A stretch of 64,000 bases of DNA from Bog-473 sp963756025 (GCA_963756025.1 CAVWMF010000001.1:744001-808000), one strand, 5' to 3'; numbered from the stretch's first letter, positions 21,670 to 31,370 are shown. Notes: a model not told the origin generated them from the letters alone. Made by a program: numbers and translations.

Positions 21670-23676
21670 ATGGCGACGGCAGCCACGGCGGGAAGCATCG
21701 GTCTCGGTGTGTTCGGCGCCGCTCTCCTCGCGCAACCCGCCGGTGCGGTGACCCCCACCCTCACGGTCGCGACCACCGGGGCGGACACCGGTGACTGCAC
21801 GATCACGGCATGCGCCACACTGGGGTATGCGCTCTCCCAGGCCGCCCCGAGTGACACCATCCTGATTGAGCCGGGCACCTATCTGGCCTCGGCCGACCCC
21901 GCCGGTACATCGAACACCGTGCCACCGGGACTCAGCGGCCTGAACATCGAAGCCGGCACCGGTGACGCCACCAACACCATCATCGAAGGTGCCCCCACCT
22001 ACGGGCTGACGATCAATGCTGACGACGTGACGGTCAATGGCCTCACGTTCGACAAGTCCGGCGCTGCGGGCATTTTGGTGAGCCCGCCCTCCACGGCCAC
22101 CGCGCCCGCGGCGGTGAACGACGTGACGATAGAGAACGTCGTGAGCAGCAACAGCGACCAGTGCACCAACACCCCGACGACCGCCGCCTGCACCGCCGCC
22201 ATCGGCGCCGGTGACTACGGGGAGTCGATCTGGATGTTGAGCACGACGAATTCCACCCTCGAGCACACGACCTTGACGAACGGTCTGGACGGCGGCCTTC
22301 TCGTCTCCGACGAGATGGGCCCCAGCTTCGGGAACACCATTGAGGACAACAATGCCGTGAACAACCTGCTGGGCTGTGGCATCACGCTGGCGGCCCACAA
22401 CATGGACGCCATCTTCTCCAGCGGAGCCAACGCTGGTCAGCCCAACCCGGCCGGTGGGGGCGTCTACAACAACACCGTTGAAGGCAACACGTCGAACGGC
22501 AACGGGGCCACCGGCATCGGCGTCTTCAACGCCGCCTACAACAACACCATCGAGAACAACACGTTCAACAACAACGGTGAGCCCGGGGTGAAATTGAACC
22601 CGTCGTTCCCCGGGGGTGATGTGAACGGCAACTCCATCATCGGCAACACCATCGGGGTCAACTCCCTCCTCGACGGTCCGGGCGGTGGTATCCCGGGGAA
22701 CCACAACTCCCTCTCGACGCAGACCACCGGCATCATCGTCGTCGCCCCGGCGGGCCCGGTGACCGGAACGGTCATCCACGGGAACACCATCACCGGCAAC
22801 TTCTTCGGCATCTACCTGGCAGCAGGAGCGGCCGGCTCGACGGTGACCGGCAACACGATTTCGGTCACCCCGGGCGGGGTACCGGTGTTCACCGGGGTGG
22901 TGCCGGGTAGCTCGCTGTGGCTGGCCAGTTCCGACGGTGGCGTGTTCACCTTCGGTCAGGCGCCCTTCGAAGGCTCGGCCGGCGCAATCCACCTCGCCCA
23001 ACCCGTCGTGGGCCAGGCGGCCACTCCCGACGGTGGCGGGTACTGGCTCGCGGCCAAGGACGGTGGCATCTTCAGTTACGGCTCCGCCTCCTACTGGGGC
23101 TCCCTGCCGGGCGAGCACGTCCATGTGTCGAACATTGTGGGCATCGCGCCGACGGCCGACGGTGGCGGGTACTGGCTCGTCGGGTCCGACGGTGGCGTGT
23201 TCGCACTGGGTGACGCCACGTTCGCCGGATCGGTTCCGGGCGACCACGTCAGCGTGTCGAACATCGTGGGCATCGCGCCGACGGCCGACGGTGGCGGGTA
23301 CTGGCTCGTCGGGTCCGACGGCGGCGTCTTCGCCTTCGGTGACGCCAAGTTCGCCGGATCCGTACCGGGCGAGCACGTCAGCGTGTCGAACATCGTGGGC
23401 ATTGCGCCCACGCCTGACGGCGGCGGGTATTACCTGGTGGGCAAGGACGGTGGCGTCTTCGCCTTCGGTGACGCCGCCTTCGCCGGCTCAATCCCGGGCG
23501 AGCACGTCAAAGTGTCGAACATCGTGGGCATCGCCGCCAACCCCGCTGGAGCCGGCTACTGGCTGGTGGGGTCCGATGGGGGGACGTTCGCCTTCGGCGC
23601 CGCGCCCTTCCTCGGCTCCCTCCCGGGCGACCACATCCACGTGTCGAACGTCGTGGGCATCACCGTCACGCCCTGA
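21670..23676 (+). CDS. Secreted beta-helix protein with C-terminal propeller-like repeats
   Basis: 668 residues from the ATG at 21670. Residues ~1-26 are a hydrophobic signal sequence; ~30-400 a right-handed parallel beta-helix (PbH1-type) rich in 'NNTIENNTFNNNG' and 'IIGNTIGVN' turns, as in polysaccharide lyases and adhesins. The C-terminal ~250 residues are six ~42-residue units of the kind 'GGGYWLVGSDGGVFAFGDA' + 'FAGSVPGEHVSVSNIVGIAP'. The start is uncertain: the best-placed ATG with a ribosome site (GGGGG, ATG 21591) is in another frame, and the residues just before 21670 in this frame (RRLRRLL) look like the missing basic end of the signal peptide. Confidence 0.82.
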   Translation: MATAATAGSIGLGVFGAALLAQPAGAVTPTLTVATTGADTGDCTITACATLGYALSQAAPSDTILIEPGTYLASADPAGTSNTVPPGLSGLNIEAGTGDATNTIIEGAPTYGLTINADDVTVNGLTFDKSGAAGILVSPPSTATAPAAVNDVTIENVVSSNSDQCTNTPTTAACTAAIGAGDYGESIWMLSTTNSTLEHTTLTNGLDGGLLVSDEMGPSFGNTIEDNNAVNNLLGCGITLAAHNMDAIFSSGANAGQPNPAGGGVYNNTVEGNTSNGNGATGIGVFNAAYNNTIENNTFNNNGEPGVKLNPSFPGGDVNGNSIIGNTIGVNSLLDGPGGGIPGNHNSLSTQTTGIIVVAPAGPVTGTVIHGNTITGNFFGIYLAAGAAGSTVTGNTISVTPGGVPVFTGVVPGSSLWLASSDGGVFTFGQAPFEGSAGAIHLAQPVVGQAATPDGGGYWLAAKDGGIFSYGSASYWGSLPGEHVHVSNIVGIAPTADGGGYWLVGSDGGVFALGDATFAGSVPGDHVSVSNIVGIAPTADGGGYWLVGSDGGVFAFGDAKFAGSVPGEHVSVSNIVGIAPTPDGGGYYLVGKDGGVFAFGDAAFAGSIPGEHVKVSNIVGIAANPAGAGYWLVGSDGGTFAFGAAPFLGSLPGDHIHVSNVVGITVTP

Positions 23677-23706
23677 CGGCAGCGCCTGGCAACACCCGAG
23701 GTCTTC

Positions 23707-23755
23707 CCCTAGGGCGGCCGTCGCCATCAGTCGGAGGTGACGGGCCGTCCTAGGG
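23707..23755. terminator. Bidirectional terminator-like hairpin
   Basis: CCCTAGGGCGGCC (23707-23719) pairs imperfectly with GGGCCGTCCTAGGG (23742-23755) across a 22-base loop. It lies between the convergent stops of the beta-helix gene and coxG. Confidence 0.55.
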
Positions 23756-23761
23756 ACTCGG

Positions 23762-24466
23762 TCACTCGCCTGAGAGTCGGCGGCGCCGGCGTAGGCGCGC
23801 CACCAGCAGGACCAGGATCAGCGCTGCGGCAATCGGTGCCACCCGCTTCAGGACGGAGGGGCCCGCCGTGCCGAGGAGATCGACCGGTTCGGCAGGGGCG
23901 GAAACGATGGTGCGGATCGCCGGGGCATCGGGTTCTTCGGCGCTCCCCCCGGTCGGGGCTGCGGACTCGGCCGCCACCGGTTGGGCCGCTGGGGCCGCCG
24001 CTGCCGGCGCCGCACCCTGCGACAGGACGTCCGCTTCGAGTCGTTCGGCGAACTCCCCCAGCATCTTGGCGCTCACGTCGCCCATGACGCTCCGGCCGAA
24101 CTGTGCGACCTTCCCCGTGATGGAGAGGTCGGTGACGATGGTGACCGTGGTGCCGTCACCGTCGGTGTCGGCGGTGGCTATCGCCGTCACGGTGGCGGAG
24201 GCATTGCCCTGGCCGCGGGTATCACGCCCTTCGGCCAACAGGACGGCCCGATGCTGCTCATCGTCCTTCTCGAGGAACCGGGCGGTTCCCTTGTACTGCG
24301 CGGAGATCGGCCCCACCTTCACTTTGACGATGCCCCGGTACTCGTCGCCCTCGACCTCCTGCAGTTCAGCGCCGGGCATGCACGGCGCCACCCGTTCGAG
24401 GTCCGTGAGCACTGCCCACGCCTTGTCAATCGGCACCGACACGTGAAAATCATTCGTCAGGTCCAT
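23762..24466 (-). CDS. coxG: CoxG-like carbon monoxide dehydrogenase accessory protein (SRPBCC fold, membrane-anchored)
   Basis: 234 residues from the ATG at 24466. SRPBCC domain ~1-150: 'MDLTNDFHVSVPIDKAWAVL', 'DLERVAPCMPGAELQEVEGD', 'GIVKVKVGPISAQYKGTARF' and 'GKVAQFGRSVMGDVSAKML'. An Ala/Pro-rich linker follows, then a C-terminal membrane helix (VAPIAAALILVLLVARL) and RRRRR tail. In known cox operons CoxG is proposed to recruit the enzyme to the membrane, which fits the tail anchor. The frame continues without a stop into the upstream gene, but that is only because that gene is frame-broken. Last gene of the operon. Confidence 0.88.
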   Translation of the reverse strand: MDLTNDFHVSVPIDKAWAVLTDLERVAPCMPGAELQEVEGDEYRGIVKVKVGPISAQYKGTARFLEKDDEQHRAVLLAEGRDTRGQGNASATVTAIATADTDGDGTTVTIVTDLSITGKVAQFGRSVMGDVSAKMLGEFAERLEADVLSQGAAPAAAAPAAQPVAAESAAPTGGSAEEPDAPAIRTIVSAPAEPVDLLGTAGPSVLKRVAPIAAALILVLLVARLRRRRRLSGE

Positions 24467-25015
24467 CGGTTCAGATCCTCCTCGTTGTCGATGTCGGCCG
24501 GTTCGCCCACGCAAACTACTTCGCCCACCAGATCGGGCCGTTCCTTCATGAGCACCCTGGCCCCCTCGTCCCCGGTCGTCGGCAACAGGGACCACACCGC
24601 GCGGTCGAGCCGAACAGGAGGACGGCGCTGACCATCGAAGGTCGCCACCGCGACAGGGCTGGTGGAGGCCGCCACCGCGGCCCAGGCCGACGACGGGCAC
24701 CAGAGGCTGATCCCCCAACCCGATCACCACCGCCTCGTGCCCGCGTTCGAGGGCCCACGCGACCGCGACCCGCAAGGAGGAAGCCTGCCCGCTGGCCCAA
24801 TCGGGATTCTCGATCACCTGGACGCCCTCGGGCACGGCCGCTCCCAGATCCACCGCCCCGACGGTGACTGCCACCTCGTCGAGCGCAGCCCCCATGGCGG
24901 CGGACAGGGCCCACGACACGAGCGGCCGACCCCGGAAACCAGTCAGCAGTTTGTGCTCGGTCCCCTCGAACCGGGTGCCCCCGCCCGCGGCCAGGACCAC
25001 GGCAGCGACGGTCAT
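24457..25015 (-). CDS. mocA: MocA/MobA-like molybdopterin nucleotidyltransferase, frame break mid-gene
   Basis: Starts at the ATG at 25015: 'VAAVVLAAGGGTRFEGTEHK' (the AAGGG(S/T)R nucleotide-binding loop), 'GRPLVSWALSAA', 'WASGQASSLRVAVAWALERG' and 'VIGLGDQPLVP'. Near 24694 the frame shifts by one base: the other frame continues 'SSAWAAVAASTSPVAVATFD', 'PPVRLDRAVWSLL', 'GARVLMKERPDLV' and 'DIDNEEDLNRWT', ending at 24457 and overlapping the coxG start by 10 bases. It would attach CMP (or GMP) to molybdopterin; the cytosine dinucleotide is the form used by CO dehydrogenase, which supports a MocA role. Confidence 0.8.
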
Positions 25016-25085
25016 CGGGCCCAGCCCCCGGCCCGACCCCCGAAGCGCTCGCCGTCAGGAGCCCGCACAGGTGTCCCCGTCCCCG

Positions 25086-26208
25086 CTACTCACTGGCGGC
25101 GATCATGCTCACCAGTGCATCGAGCGAGGCCGCCGAATGGCCCTCGACGAATTGATCGACATGGGGCAACGCAGCGGCCATTCCCCGGGCCAGGGGCTCG
25201 TACCCGGCCGATGCCTTGAGCGGGTTGACCCATATCGTCCGATGGGCCGCCCGGTGCAGCCGGGCCATCTCCCCCGCCAGGACCGTCGGGTCACCCCGGT
25301 CCAAGCCGTCCGACAGGATCACCACGATCGCACCCCGGGCCATGCCGGGCATGCCGAAGCGGTCGTTGAACGTACCGATCCCCTCTCCCAGCCGGGTCCC
25401 TCCCGACCAGTCGAGAACCCGCTCGAGCGCCTGCCGCAGAGCGGCGTCGGGGTCCCGCGACGACAGCTGGCGGGTGAGCCGGGTCAGGCGGGTCCCGACT
25501 GCGAATGCCTCGACCTTGCCCTGACCGGCCACGGCGACGTGGAGAAAGCGCAGCAGCGCACGGGCGTAGGGCTCCATCGATCCGCTCACGTCGCACAGGA
25601 GCACGACCCGGCGCGGCCGCGACGAGGGCTCCCGATGCATGAGACGGACGACCTCGCCGCCCGATCGCAACGTGCGGCGCATGGTCGCCCTTGGATCGTG
25701 CCGCCCGCGGGCGCGCTTGGACCGACGCATTCTCCGCGAACGGTGGGTCGCTCTGACCCGTGCCTCGCGCGAGGAGCCGCGTGATCTCTTCGAGCTCCTC
25801 CGGAGTGCATGCGGCGAAGTCCTTGCGCCGGAGCTGGTCGATGTCGCTGTAACTGACGAGGAACTGCTCCCGGGGCGTTTCCCCGTCCCCCGACTCTGCA
25901 TCGACGCCGCCGTCGTGCTCCTGGGTCAAGGAGGGGTCCGGCGACTCGTGGCCCTCGTCGTCCGACAGTGATGTGCCCAACCAGAACGCCTCGAAGACCC
26001 GGTCATAGGTCACGACGTCCTCCTGGCGGTGGATGAGCACACTCCTCCCCGCCCAGTAGACCCGGTCGCGCCGGTCGATCCCGAGAGCATCGATGGCCCG
26101 TATGTACTGCACGACGTTGTCCACCGGCACGGCCACCCCGGCCTGGCGGAGGCGGCGGGCGAACGCCACCAGGTGACTGAGAGTGGAGGGCGCCCGACGG
26201 TCAGGCAC
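25086..26208 (-). CDS. coxE: CoxE-like VWA-domain protein, frame break mid-gene
   Basis: The N-terminal part from the ATG at 26208 ('LSHLVAFARRLRQAGVAVPV', 'YWAGRSVLIHRQEDVVTYDR', 'YSDIDQLRRKDFAACTPEEL') is open to ~25745, after which the sense switches to the neighbouring frame: 'RRMRRSKRARGRHDPRATMR', 'RVVLLCDVSGSMEPYARALL' with the MIDAS motif DVSGSM, and 'GAIVVILSDGLDRGD', ending at 25086. The corrected length is near 373 residues, normal for CoxE. CoxE works with the CoxD ATPase in maturing the Mo/Cu active site. It overlaps coxD by 8 bases. Confidence 0.85.
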
Positions 26209-27139
26209 GCCGCGTTGCTTCTTCGACCAGACTCCCGAGGTCGCCCCCGGAGACCCGCTCGATGTCCTCGCGATATTTGAGGATGCTGCCGAGGGTGCGC
26301 TCGATCGCCGCCTCGTCCAATTGCGTGGTGCCCAACGCGGCGAGAGCCTGGGCCCAGTCGATCGTCTCGGCTACACCGGGCGCCTTGTACAGACCCATAC
26401 CCCGGACCACCTGCACCGCCGCCGTGACCTGGCGGGCCAGCCGCTCACCCGCCTCGGGCGCCTTGAGGCGCACGATCGCCACTTCGCGTTCGAAGTCCGG
26501 GTGTTCGACCCAGTGGTACAGACAGCGCCGCTTGAGGGCGTCGTGCACGTCGCGGGTGCGGTTCGAGGTCAGCACCACGAGGGGCGGCTCCTCGGCCCGG
26601 AACGTCCCGAGCTCGGGGACCGTCACCGAGTAGTCGGCCAGGACCTCGAGGAGAAAGGCCTCGAATTCATCGTCGGCCCGGTCCACTTCGTCGATCATCA
26701 GGACCGGTGGGGCGGCACCCTCCGACTGCGGAGCAATTGCTCGGAGGAGGGGACGCCGGACCAGGAAGCGTTCGGAGAACAGCTCGTCCTCGACGATGTC
26801 GACGTCTGCTGCGCTTCCCCCCGCCGTCCCCCGGAGCTCGGCGGCCCTGAGATGGAGCAATTGCCGGGCGAAGTCCCACTCGTAGACGGCCTGGCTGACG
26901 TCGATCCCCTCGTAGCACTGGAGGCGGACCAACTCCCCACCGGTCCATGTGGCCAACGCATTGGCAACCTCGGTCTTGCCCCCACCGGGCTCCCCTTCGA
27001 GGAAGAGCGGACGGTGGAGCACCATGGCCAGGAAGATCGCCGTGGCGAGGCCGTCGTCGGCGAGATACCCGTGTCCCTCGAGTGCGTGCCGTACATCGTC
27101 GGGCGTCTTCGGAAGGACGAAGCGGGCCGCGGTCGTCAA
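26201..27139 (-). CDS. coxD: CoxD-like MoxR-family AAA+ ATPase
   Basis: 312 residues. Walker A 'LFLEGEPGGGKTEVANALA', Walker B 'PVLMIDEVDRADDEFEAFLL', sensor 1 'PPLVVLTSNRTRDVHDALKR' and sensor 2 region 'GLYKAPGVAETIDWAQALAA' are all clear. In the cox system CoxD is a membrane-linked ATPase that helps rebuild the sulfurated Cu-containing active site with the VWA partner CoxE. ATGA overlap with coxL and an 8-base overlap with coxE indicate translational coupling. Confidence 0.92.
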   Translation of the reverse strand: MTTAARFVLPKTPDDVRHALEGHGYLADDGLATAIFLAMVLHRPLFLEGEPGGGKTEVANALATWTGGELVRLQCYEGIDVSQAVYEWDFARQLLHLRAAELRGTAGGSAADVDIVEDELFSERFLVRRPLLRAIAPQSEGAAPPVLMIDEVDRADDEFEAFLLEVLADYSVTVPELGTFRAEEPPLVVLTSNRTRDVHDALKRRCLYHWVEHPDFEREVAIVRLKAPEAGERLARQVTAAVQVVRGMGLYKAPGVAETIDWAQALAALGTTQLDEAAIERTLGSILKYREDIERVSGGDLGSLVEEATRRA

Positions 27140-29514
27140 AGATTGACGCTCTCGGCGTCACGCTCGAGGTCTTCGCCTCCGGCGTCTTCCCTCGGGAAGG
27201 CCGCCATTTCGCTCGGCGGCTCGCGCCACGGATCGGGCAACGTGCCGGCGCGCGCATCGGTGATGGCCCGCCAGACACGCTCGGGCGTGCAGGGCATGTC
27301 GATATGGCGGATGCCGAGGTGACTGACGGCGTCGACCACCGCGTTCTGGACGGCGGGCGTGGAACCCACGGTCGCCGACTCGCCGATACCTTTGGCGCCG
27401 AGCTCGTTCGTGGGTGACGGCGTCTCGGTGTGCGCCGTGGCGAACGACGGCAGCTCGGCCGCACTCGGGATGCCGTACTCGGCCAGGGTGGACGTGATCG
27501 GATTCCCGTCGGCGTCGTAGAGGAACTGCTCCCACAACGCCTGGGCGATGCCCGAGGCCAGCCCGCCGTGCACCTGGCCGTCGACGAGGAGCGGATTGAC
27601 GATCACGCCGCAGTCGTCCACCGCGAAGTGCTGCACCGGGACGACACGCCCGGTCTCGGTGTCGACCTCCACGACGGCGACATGGGCCCCGAAGGGGAAG
27701 GTCGAACCCGCTCTCGCCGTGTCGTGCTGCACCAGGAGCGGCTCACCGCGGTCCGCGGCCACACGCGCCACCTCGGCCCATGCGAGGGCCTTGCTCGGGA
27801 CGCCGGCCACACCCAGCCGACCGTCGCCGATCACGACGATGTCCTCGGGCGCCGTCTCGAGGATCTCCGCCACGAGCTCCTTGGCCCGCTCGACCACCAA
27901 CTTCGATGTCTGCAGCACGGCCGTTCCACCGAGCTGGACGGAACGGGAGCCCCCGGTGCCACCACCGCGGGCGACCAGCGCCGTGTCCGACTGCACGTAG
28001 CGGATCTGCTCGATCGGCACGCCGAACTGATCGGCTGCGATCTGCGAGAACGCCGTCGCATGACCCTGGCCGTGGGCGGAGGTCCCGGCCTTGACCGTGA
28101 TCATCCCGTCGTCGTGGACCTCGACTTCGGAGAATTCTGCCCCTCCCCCCGTCACCTCGACGTAGCAGGCGACCCCGATGCCCAGCTGCAGGCGGTCGCC
28201 ATTCTGGCGCCGCCGGGCCTGTTCCGTCCGCAGCGCGTCGTAGTCCGCCAGTCGCAAAGCCTCGTTCAGGGCGGCTTCGTAGTCACCGCTGTCGTAGTCG
28301 GCGCCCATGACCGTGGTCAGCGGGAACTCCTCGGGTTGGATGAAATTCTTCCGGCGTATCTCGACCGGGTCGAGACCCAACTCGTCGGCCGCCATGTCGA
28401 CGATCCGCTCGATGAAGGCGGCCGCCTCAGGTCGACCAGCGCCCCGGTAGGCACCCATCGGGGTGGTGTTGGTGGCGACGATCGCCACATCGAACGCGAT
28501 CTGCGGGATGTGGTAGACGCCTTGCGCCATGGTCTTGGTCTGGCCCAGCACGAGGATTCCGCCGAATCCTCCGTAGCCTCCGGCATCACCGATCATCCGG
28601 CAGCGCATCCCCACGAAGGTGCCGTCCCGCTTGAGGCCCAGCTCCACGTACTGCACCTGGCCGCGACCGTGCGACAGGGCGACCATGTTCTCCGAGCGGG
28701 TCTCGACCCACTTCACCGGTCGGCGGAGCTCGAGCGCCAGTTTGGCCGCCACGACGCCCTCCGCCGACAGATGCTTGCCGCCGAAGGAACCACCGACGTT
28801 CGGAGCGACCACCCGCACCCGCTCCGGATCGATGCCCAACAACCCGGCGAGAACGCCTCTGATCATGTGGGGCATCTGACAGGACAGGTGCACGGTGAGA
28901 TCGAAATCGTCGCCGGTCGGATCGACGAAGATGGCACTCCCCTCCATCGGCACCACCGCCACCCGTTGGTTCTCGAAGCGCCCACGGACCACGACGTCGG
29001 CCTCGGCCAGGGGGTCCTTGCTCCCGGCGCGCATGCCGATGATGACGTTGCTCCCCATCGACTCGAACTGCAGGGGGGAATCGGGATCCAGCGCGTCCTC
29101 CATGTCGATGACGGCGCCGAGTGGTTCGTAGTCGATCTCCACCAGCTCGGCGGCGTCCATCGCCAGGGCCCGGGACTCGGCGGCCACCACGACGACGGGA
29201 TCCCCGACGAAGTTGACGGTTCCCTTGGCCAGGGATGGCCTGATGGCGGCGGGATGCAGCAGCATCAACGCCGGCGCATTGGGGAAATCGAGGTCAGCCG
29301 CGCTGTACACGCCGACCACGCCCGGCATCTCCCGCGCCGCCTTGAGGTCGATGGAGCGGATGACGGCATGGGCGATCGGGGAGCGCACGAAGTACAGCGT
29401 GAGGAGGCCGTCCTTCTGCATGTTGTCGACGTAGGTCCCCTCCCCCCGCAGCAGGGCGGGGTCCTCGACCCGCCGTATCGGCTTGCCCGAGAATGCTCCG
29501 GCGCCGAGCGTCAT
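27136..29514 (-). CDS. coxL: CO dehydrogenase/xanthine dehydrogenase-family molybdenum subunit, form II type
   Basis: 792 residues. N-terminal 'IRRVEDPALLRGEGTYVDNM', Mo-cofactor regions 'NVGGSFGGKHLSAEGVVAAK' and 'TSAHGQGHATAFSQIAADQF', and the C-terminal catalytic Glu region 'LGAKGIGESATVGSTPAV'. The active-site loop at residues ~355-361 reads AYRGAGR, the form II motif; form I enzymes proven to oxidise CO carry AYxCSFR with the Cu-binding Cys, which is absent here. So CO oxidation is possible but not assured, and another hydroxylase substrate must be considered. ATGA-coupled to coxM and coxD. Confidence 0.9.
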   Translation of the reverse strand: MTLGAGAFSGKPIRRVEDPALLRGEGTYVDNMQKDGLLTLYFVRSPIAHAVIRSIDLKAAREMPGVVGVYSAADLDFPNAPALMLLHPAAIRPSLAKGTVNFVGDPVVVVAAESRALAMDAAELVEIDYEPLGAVIDMEDALDPDSPLQFESMGSNVIIGMRAGSKDPLAEADVVVRGRFENQRVAVVPMEGSAIFVDPTGDDFDLTVHLSCQMPHMIRGVLAGLLGIDPERVRVVAPNVGGSFGGKHLSAEGVVAAKLALELRRPVKWVETRSENMVALSHGRGQVQYVELGLKRDGTFVGMRCRMIGDAGGYGGFGGILVLGQTKTMAQGVYHIPQIAFDVAIVATNTTPMGAYRGAGRPEAAAFIERIVDMAADELGLDPVEIRRKNFIQPEEFPLTTVMGADYDSGDYEAALNEALRLADYDALRTEQARRRQNGDRLQLGIGVACYVEVTGGGAEFSEVEVHDDGMITVKAGTSAHGQGHATAFSQIAADQFGVPIEQIRYVQSDTALVARGGGTGGSRSVQLGGTAVLQTSKLVVERAKELVAEILETAPEDIVVIGDGRLGVAGVPSKALAWAEVARVAADRGEPLLVQHDTARAGSTFPFGAHVAVVEVDTETGRVVPVQHFAVDDCGVIVNPLLVDGQVHGGLASGIAQALWEQFLYDADGNPITSTLAEYGIPSAAELPSFATAHTETPSPTNELGAKGIGESATVGSTPAVQNAVVDAVSHLGIRHIDMPCTPERVWRAITDARAGTLPDPWREPPSEMAAFPREDAGGEDLERDAESVNL

Positions 29515-30332
29515 GATGTTGCCTCCTCAAGTGCCCGGCGGACCAGGACGGTCGCGAGGTGCCGGCGGTAGTCCGAGGACGCGTTGATGTCACTCGGCGG
29601 CTCCGTGCCGTGGTCGGTCGCCTCCGCGGCGTCAGCCGCGGAGGCGCCGCGCCCCAGCGCTTCTTCGACCGCCGTCGCCCGTAGCGGCGTCGATCCCATG
29701 TTGACCAGTGCGATGCCGGTGGTGCCGTTGACGACCGCGGCCACGCCGACGATGGCCCAGTCCTGGGCCCGGCGGTTGAACTTCTGGAAGGACCATCCGG
29801 CGCCGGCCACCTTGGGCACCCGGATCTCGACCAGCATCTCGTCGGGGTGCAGGGCGGTCTCGAGGAAGCCCCGGAAGAAATCGGCCGCGGCGATCTCCCT
29901 CCTGCCATCGGGACCGAGGGCGACCAGGGTCCCCCCCAGAGCCAGAACGGCGGCCGGCAGATCCGACGCCGGGTCGCCGTGGGCCAGCGTGCCCCCCAGG
30001 GTGCCGCGGTGGCGCACCTGCGGATCACCGACCTGGTGGGCGGTAGATGCCAGCAGCGGGACCTCCGCCTTCAGCAACGCCGAGGTCTCGAGGTCGTGGT
30101 GGCGGGCCAGGGCGCCGATGGCGATCTCGTCGCCCCGCTCCTCGATGTACGACAGATCCGGCACCTTCCCGATGTCGATGAGCACCGACGGGATGGCCAG
30201 TCGCAGCTTCATCAGGGGCAGAAGCGAATGGCCGCCGGCGACCAATTTGGCTTCGTCGCCGTGCTCGCCCAGGAGGGCGATCGCTTCTTCGGCCGAGGCA
30301 GCCCGGACATAGTCGAAGGCAGCCGGGATCAC
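29511..30332 (-). CDS. coxM: CO dehydrogenase-family FAD-binding subunit
   Basis: 273 residues of the VAO/PCMH fold: 'FDYVRAASAEEAIALLGEHG', 'KLVAGGHSLLPLMKLRLA' (FAD pyrophosphate loop AGGHS), 'VRHRGTLGGTLAHGDPASDL' (the second flavin loop TLGGxxAHGDP) and a C-terminal CODH-C domain from ~170. It passes electrons from the Fe-S subunit to an acceptor such as quinone. ATGA overlaps with coxS and coxL. Confidence 0.93.
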   Translation of the reverse strand: MIPAAFDYVRAASAEEAIALLGEHGDEAKLVAGGHSLLPLMKLRLAIPSVLIDIGKVPDLSYIEERGDEIAIGALARHHDLETSALLKAEVPLLASTAHQVGDPQVRHRGTLGGTLAHGDPASDLPAAVLALGGTLVALGPDGRREIAAADFFRGFLETALHPDEMLVEIRVPKVAGAGWSFQKFNRRAQDWAIVGVAAVVNGTTGIALVNMGSTPLRATAVEEALGRGASAADAAEATDHGTEPPSDINASSDYRRHLATVLVRRALEEATS

Positions 30333-30826
30333 GAGCTCGACCCGGCCAGTGCGTCGCGGTCACCGGCGCACGCGAGGACCGCCTGCACGATGTTGTGGTA
30401 GCCGGTGCACCGGCAGAGGTTTCCTTCGAGGCCTTCGCGTACCCCCCGCTCATCGAGCTCGGGCTCCTCGGCGAGAAGGGAGACGGCCGCCATCACCATC
30501 CCCGGAGTGCAGTAGCCGCACTGCAAGGCGTGGTGCTCCCGGAACGATTCCTGTACGGGGTGCAACCCACCGTCCGGACCGCTCAGCCCTTCGATGGTCA
30601 CGATGTCAGCCCCGTCGGCCTGCGCCGCCAACACCGTGCACGACTTGACCGACTCGCCGTTGAACAGGACCGTGCAGGCTCCGCAGGAACTGGTGTCGCA
30701 CCCGATGTTCGTCCCGGTGAGCCCCAGCGTCTCCCGGATGTACTGCACGAGGAGCTGCCTCGGCTCGACATCGTCCCGGTGACTCGCCCCGTTCACTTCG
30801 ACAGAAATCTCGACCATCCGCACCAT
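30329..30826 (-). CDS. coxS: CO dehydrogenase-family [2Fe-2S] subunit
   Basis: 165 residues. The plant-type [2Fe-2S] site is 'GCDTSSCGACTVLFNGESVK' with a further Cys in SCTVLA; the second, helical domain has 'ALQCGYCTPGMVM' and 'LCRCTGYHNIVQAVL'. All eight cluster Cys are present. First gene of the operon S-M-L-D-E-mocA-G, an order seen in form II clusters. An ATG three codons inside (30817) is an alternative start. Confidence 0.94.
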   Translation of the reverse strand: MVRMVEISVEVNGASHRDDVEPRQLLVQYIRETLGLTGTNIGCDTSSCGACTVLFNGESVKSCTVLAAQADGADIVTIEGLSGPDGGLHPVQESFREHHALQCGYCTPGMVMAAVSLLAEEPELDERGVREGLEGNLCRCTGYHNIVQAVLACAGDRDALAGSSS

Positions 30827-31370
30827 CCTCGGCGTTCACCTGCTCTCAGGGGGTCACCTTAGTGGGGAGCGCCTGCGCTCACCTCTTGTTGCCAAGGCGC
30901 CCGGCCTCTTCTGGGCGGCAGGGCCGTTTTCCTCTGGAGCGGGCCGCCAGTGAGGAAGCCACACCCTCGTTGGGTGCGCCCAAATCCCAGCCAACCCGCG
31001 CCGGACCAGCCCAGGCCGGATGGAATGCCGATCCACTCTGTCACGCGGCCCAAAGGGCAGCCGGACGGGAGCTTTGAGAGGCTCCAGGGGTCTCGTGACA
31101 ATCTCTGGACGGCTTACCATTTTTCGCGGAATCTGGTATCAGCGTAGGTCGCTGCAGCTCCGAGGAGGGTGGGACCAGGTCGAGAGGGGTGGATATGGCG
31201 GCCTCGTCCGGTGGTGGGCCGACCGGTCGCCAGGCTGGACGGGCGATCCTCTGTCCGCCTGCCTTTATTGCGATTCACGGTGTGACGTTGACCTTCAGCC
31301 AGTCAACCCTTTGTCGTGCTCGTGCCCGTGGGTCCCGCCAGGACCCCCATTCAGCGAAAAGGACGGCTCT
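30827..31370. other. Intergenic region between coxS and the repeat gene
   Basis: 544 bases separating divergent genes. No gene supported. It should hold the cox promoter and that of the large repeat gene, whose leader carries AAAAGGA just before the ATG at 31371. Confidence 0.5.

Noticed and set aside
23762..25015. Single MocA-CoxG fusion gene
   Set aside because: Middle section is nonsense; the real MocA end is in another frame and overlaps the coxG start.
27430..29571. 713-codon open frame antisense to coxL
   Set aside because: Composition is His/Arg/Gly-rich with no family signal; it mirrors codon bias of the real gene on the other strand.
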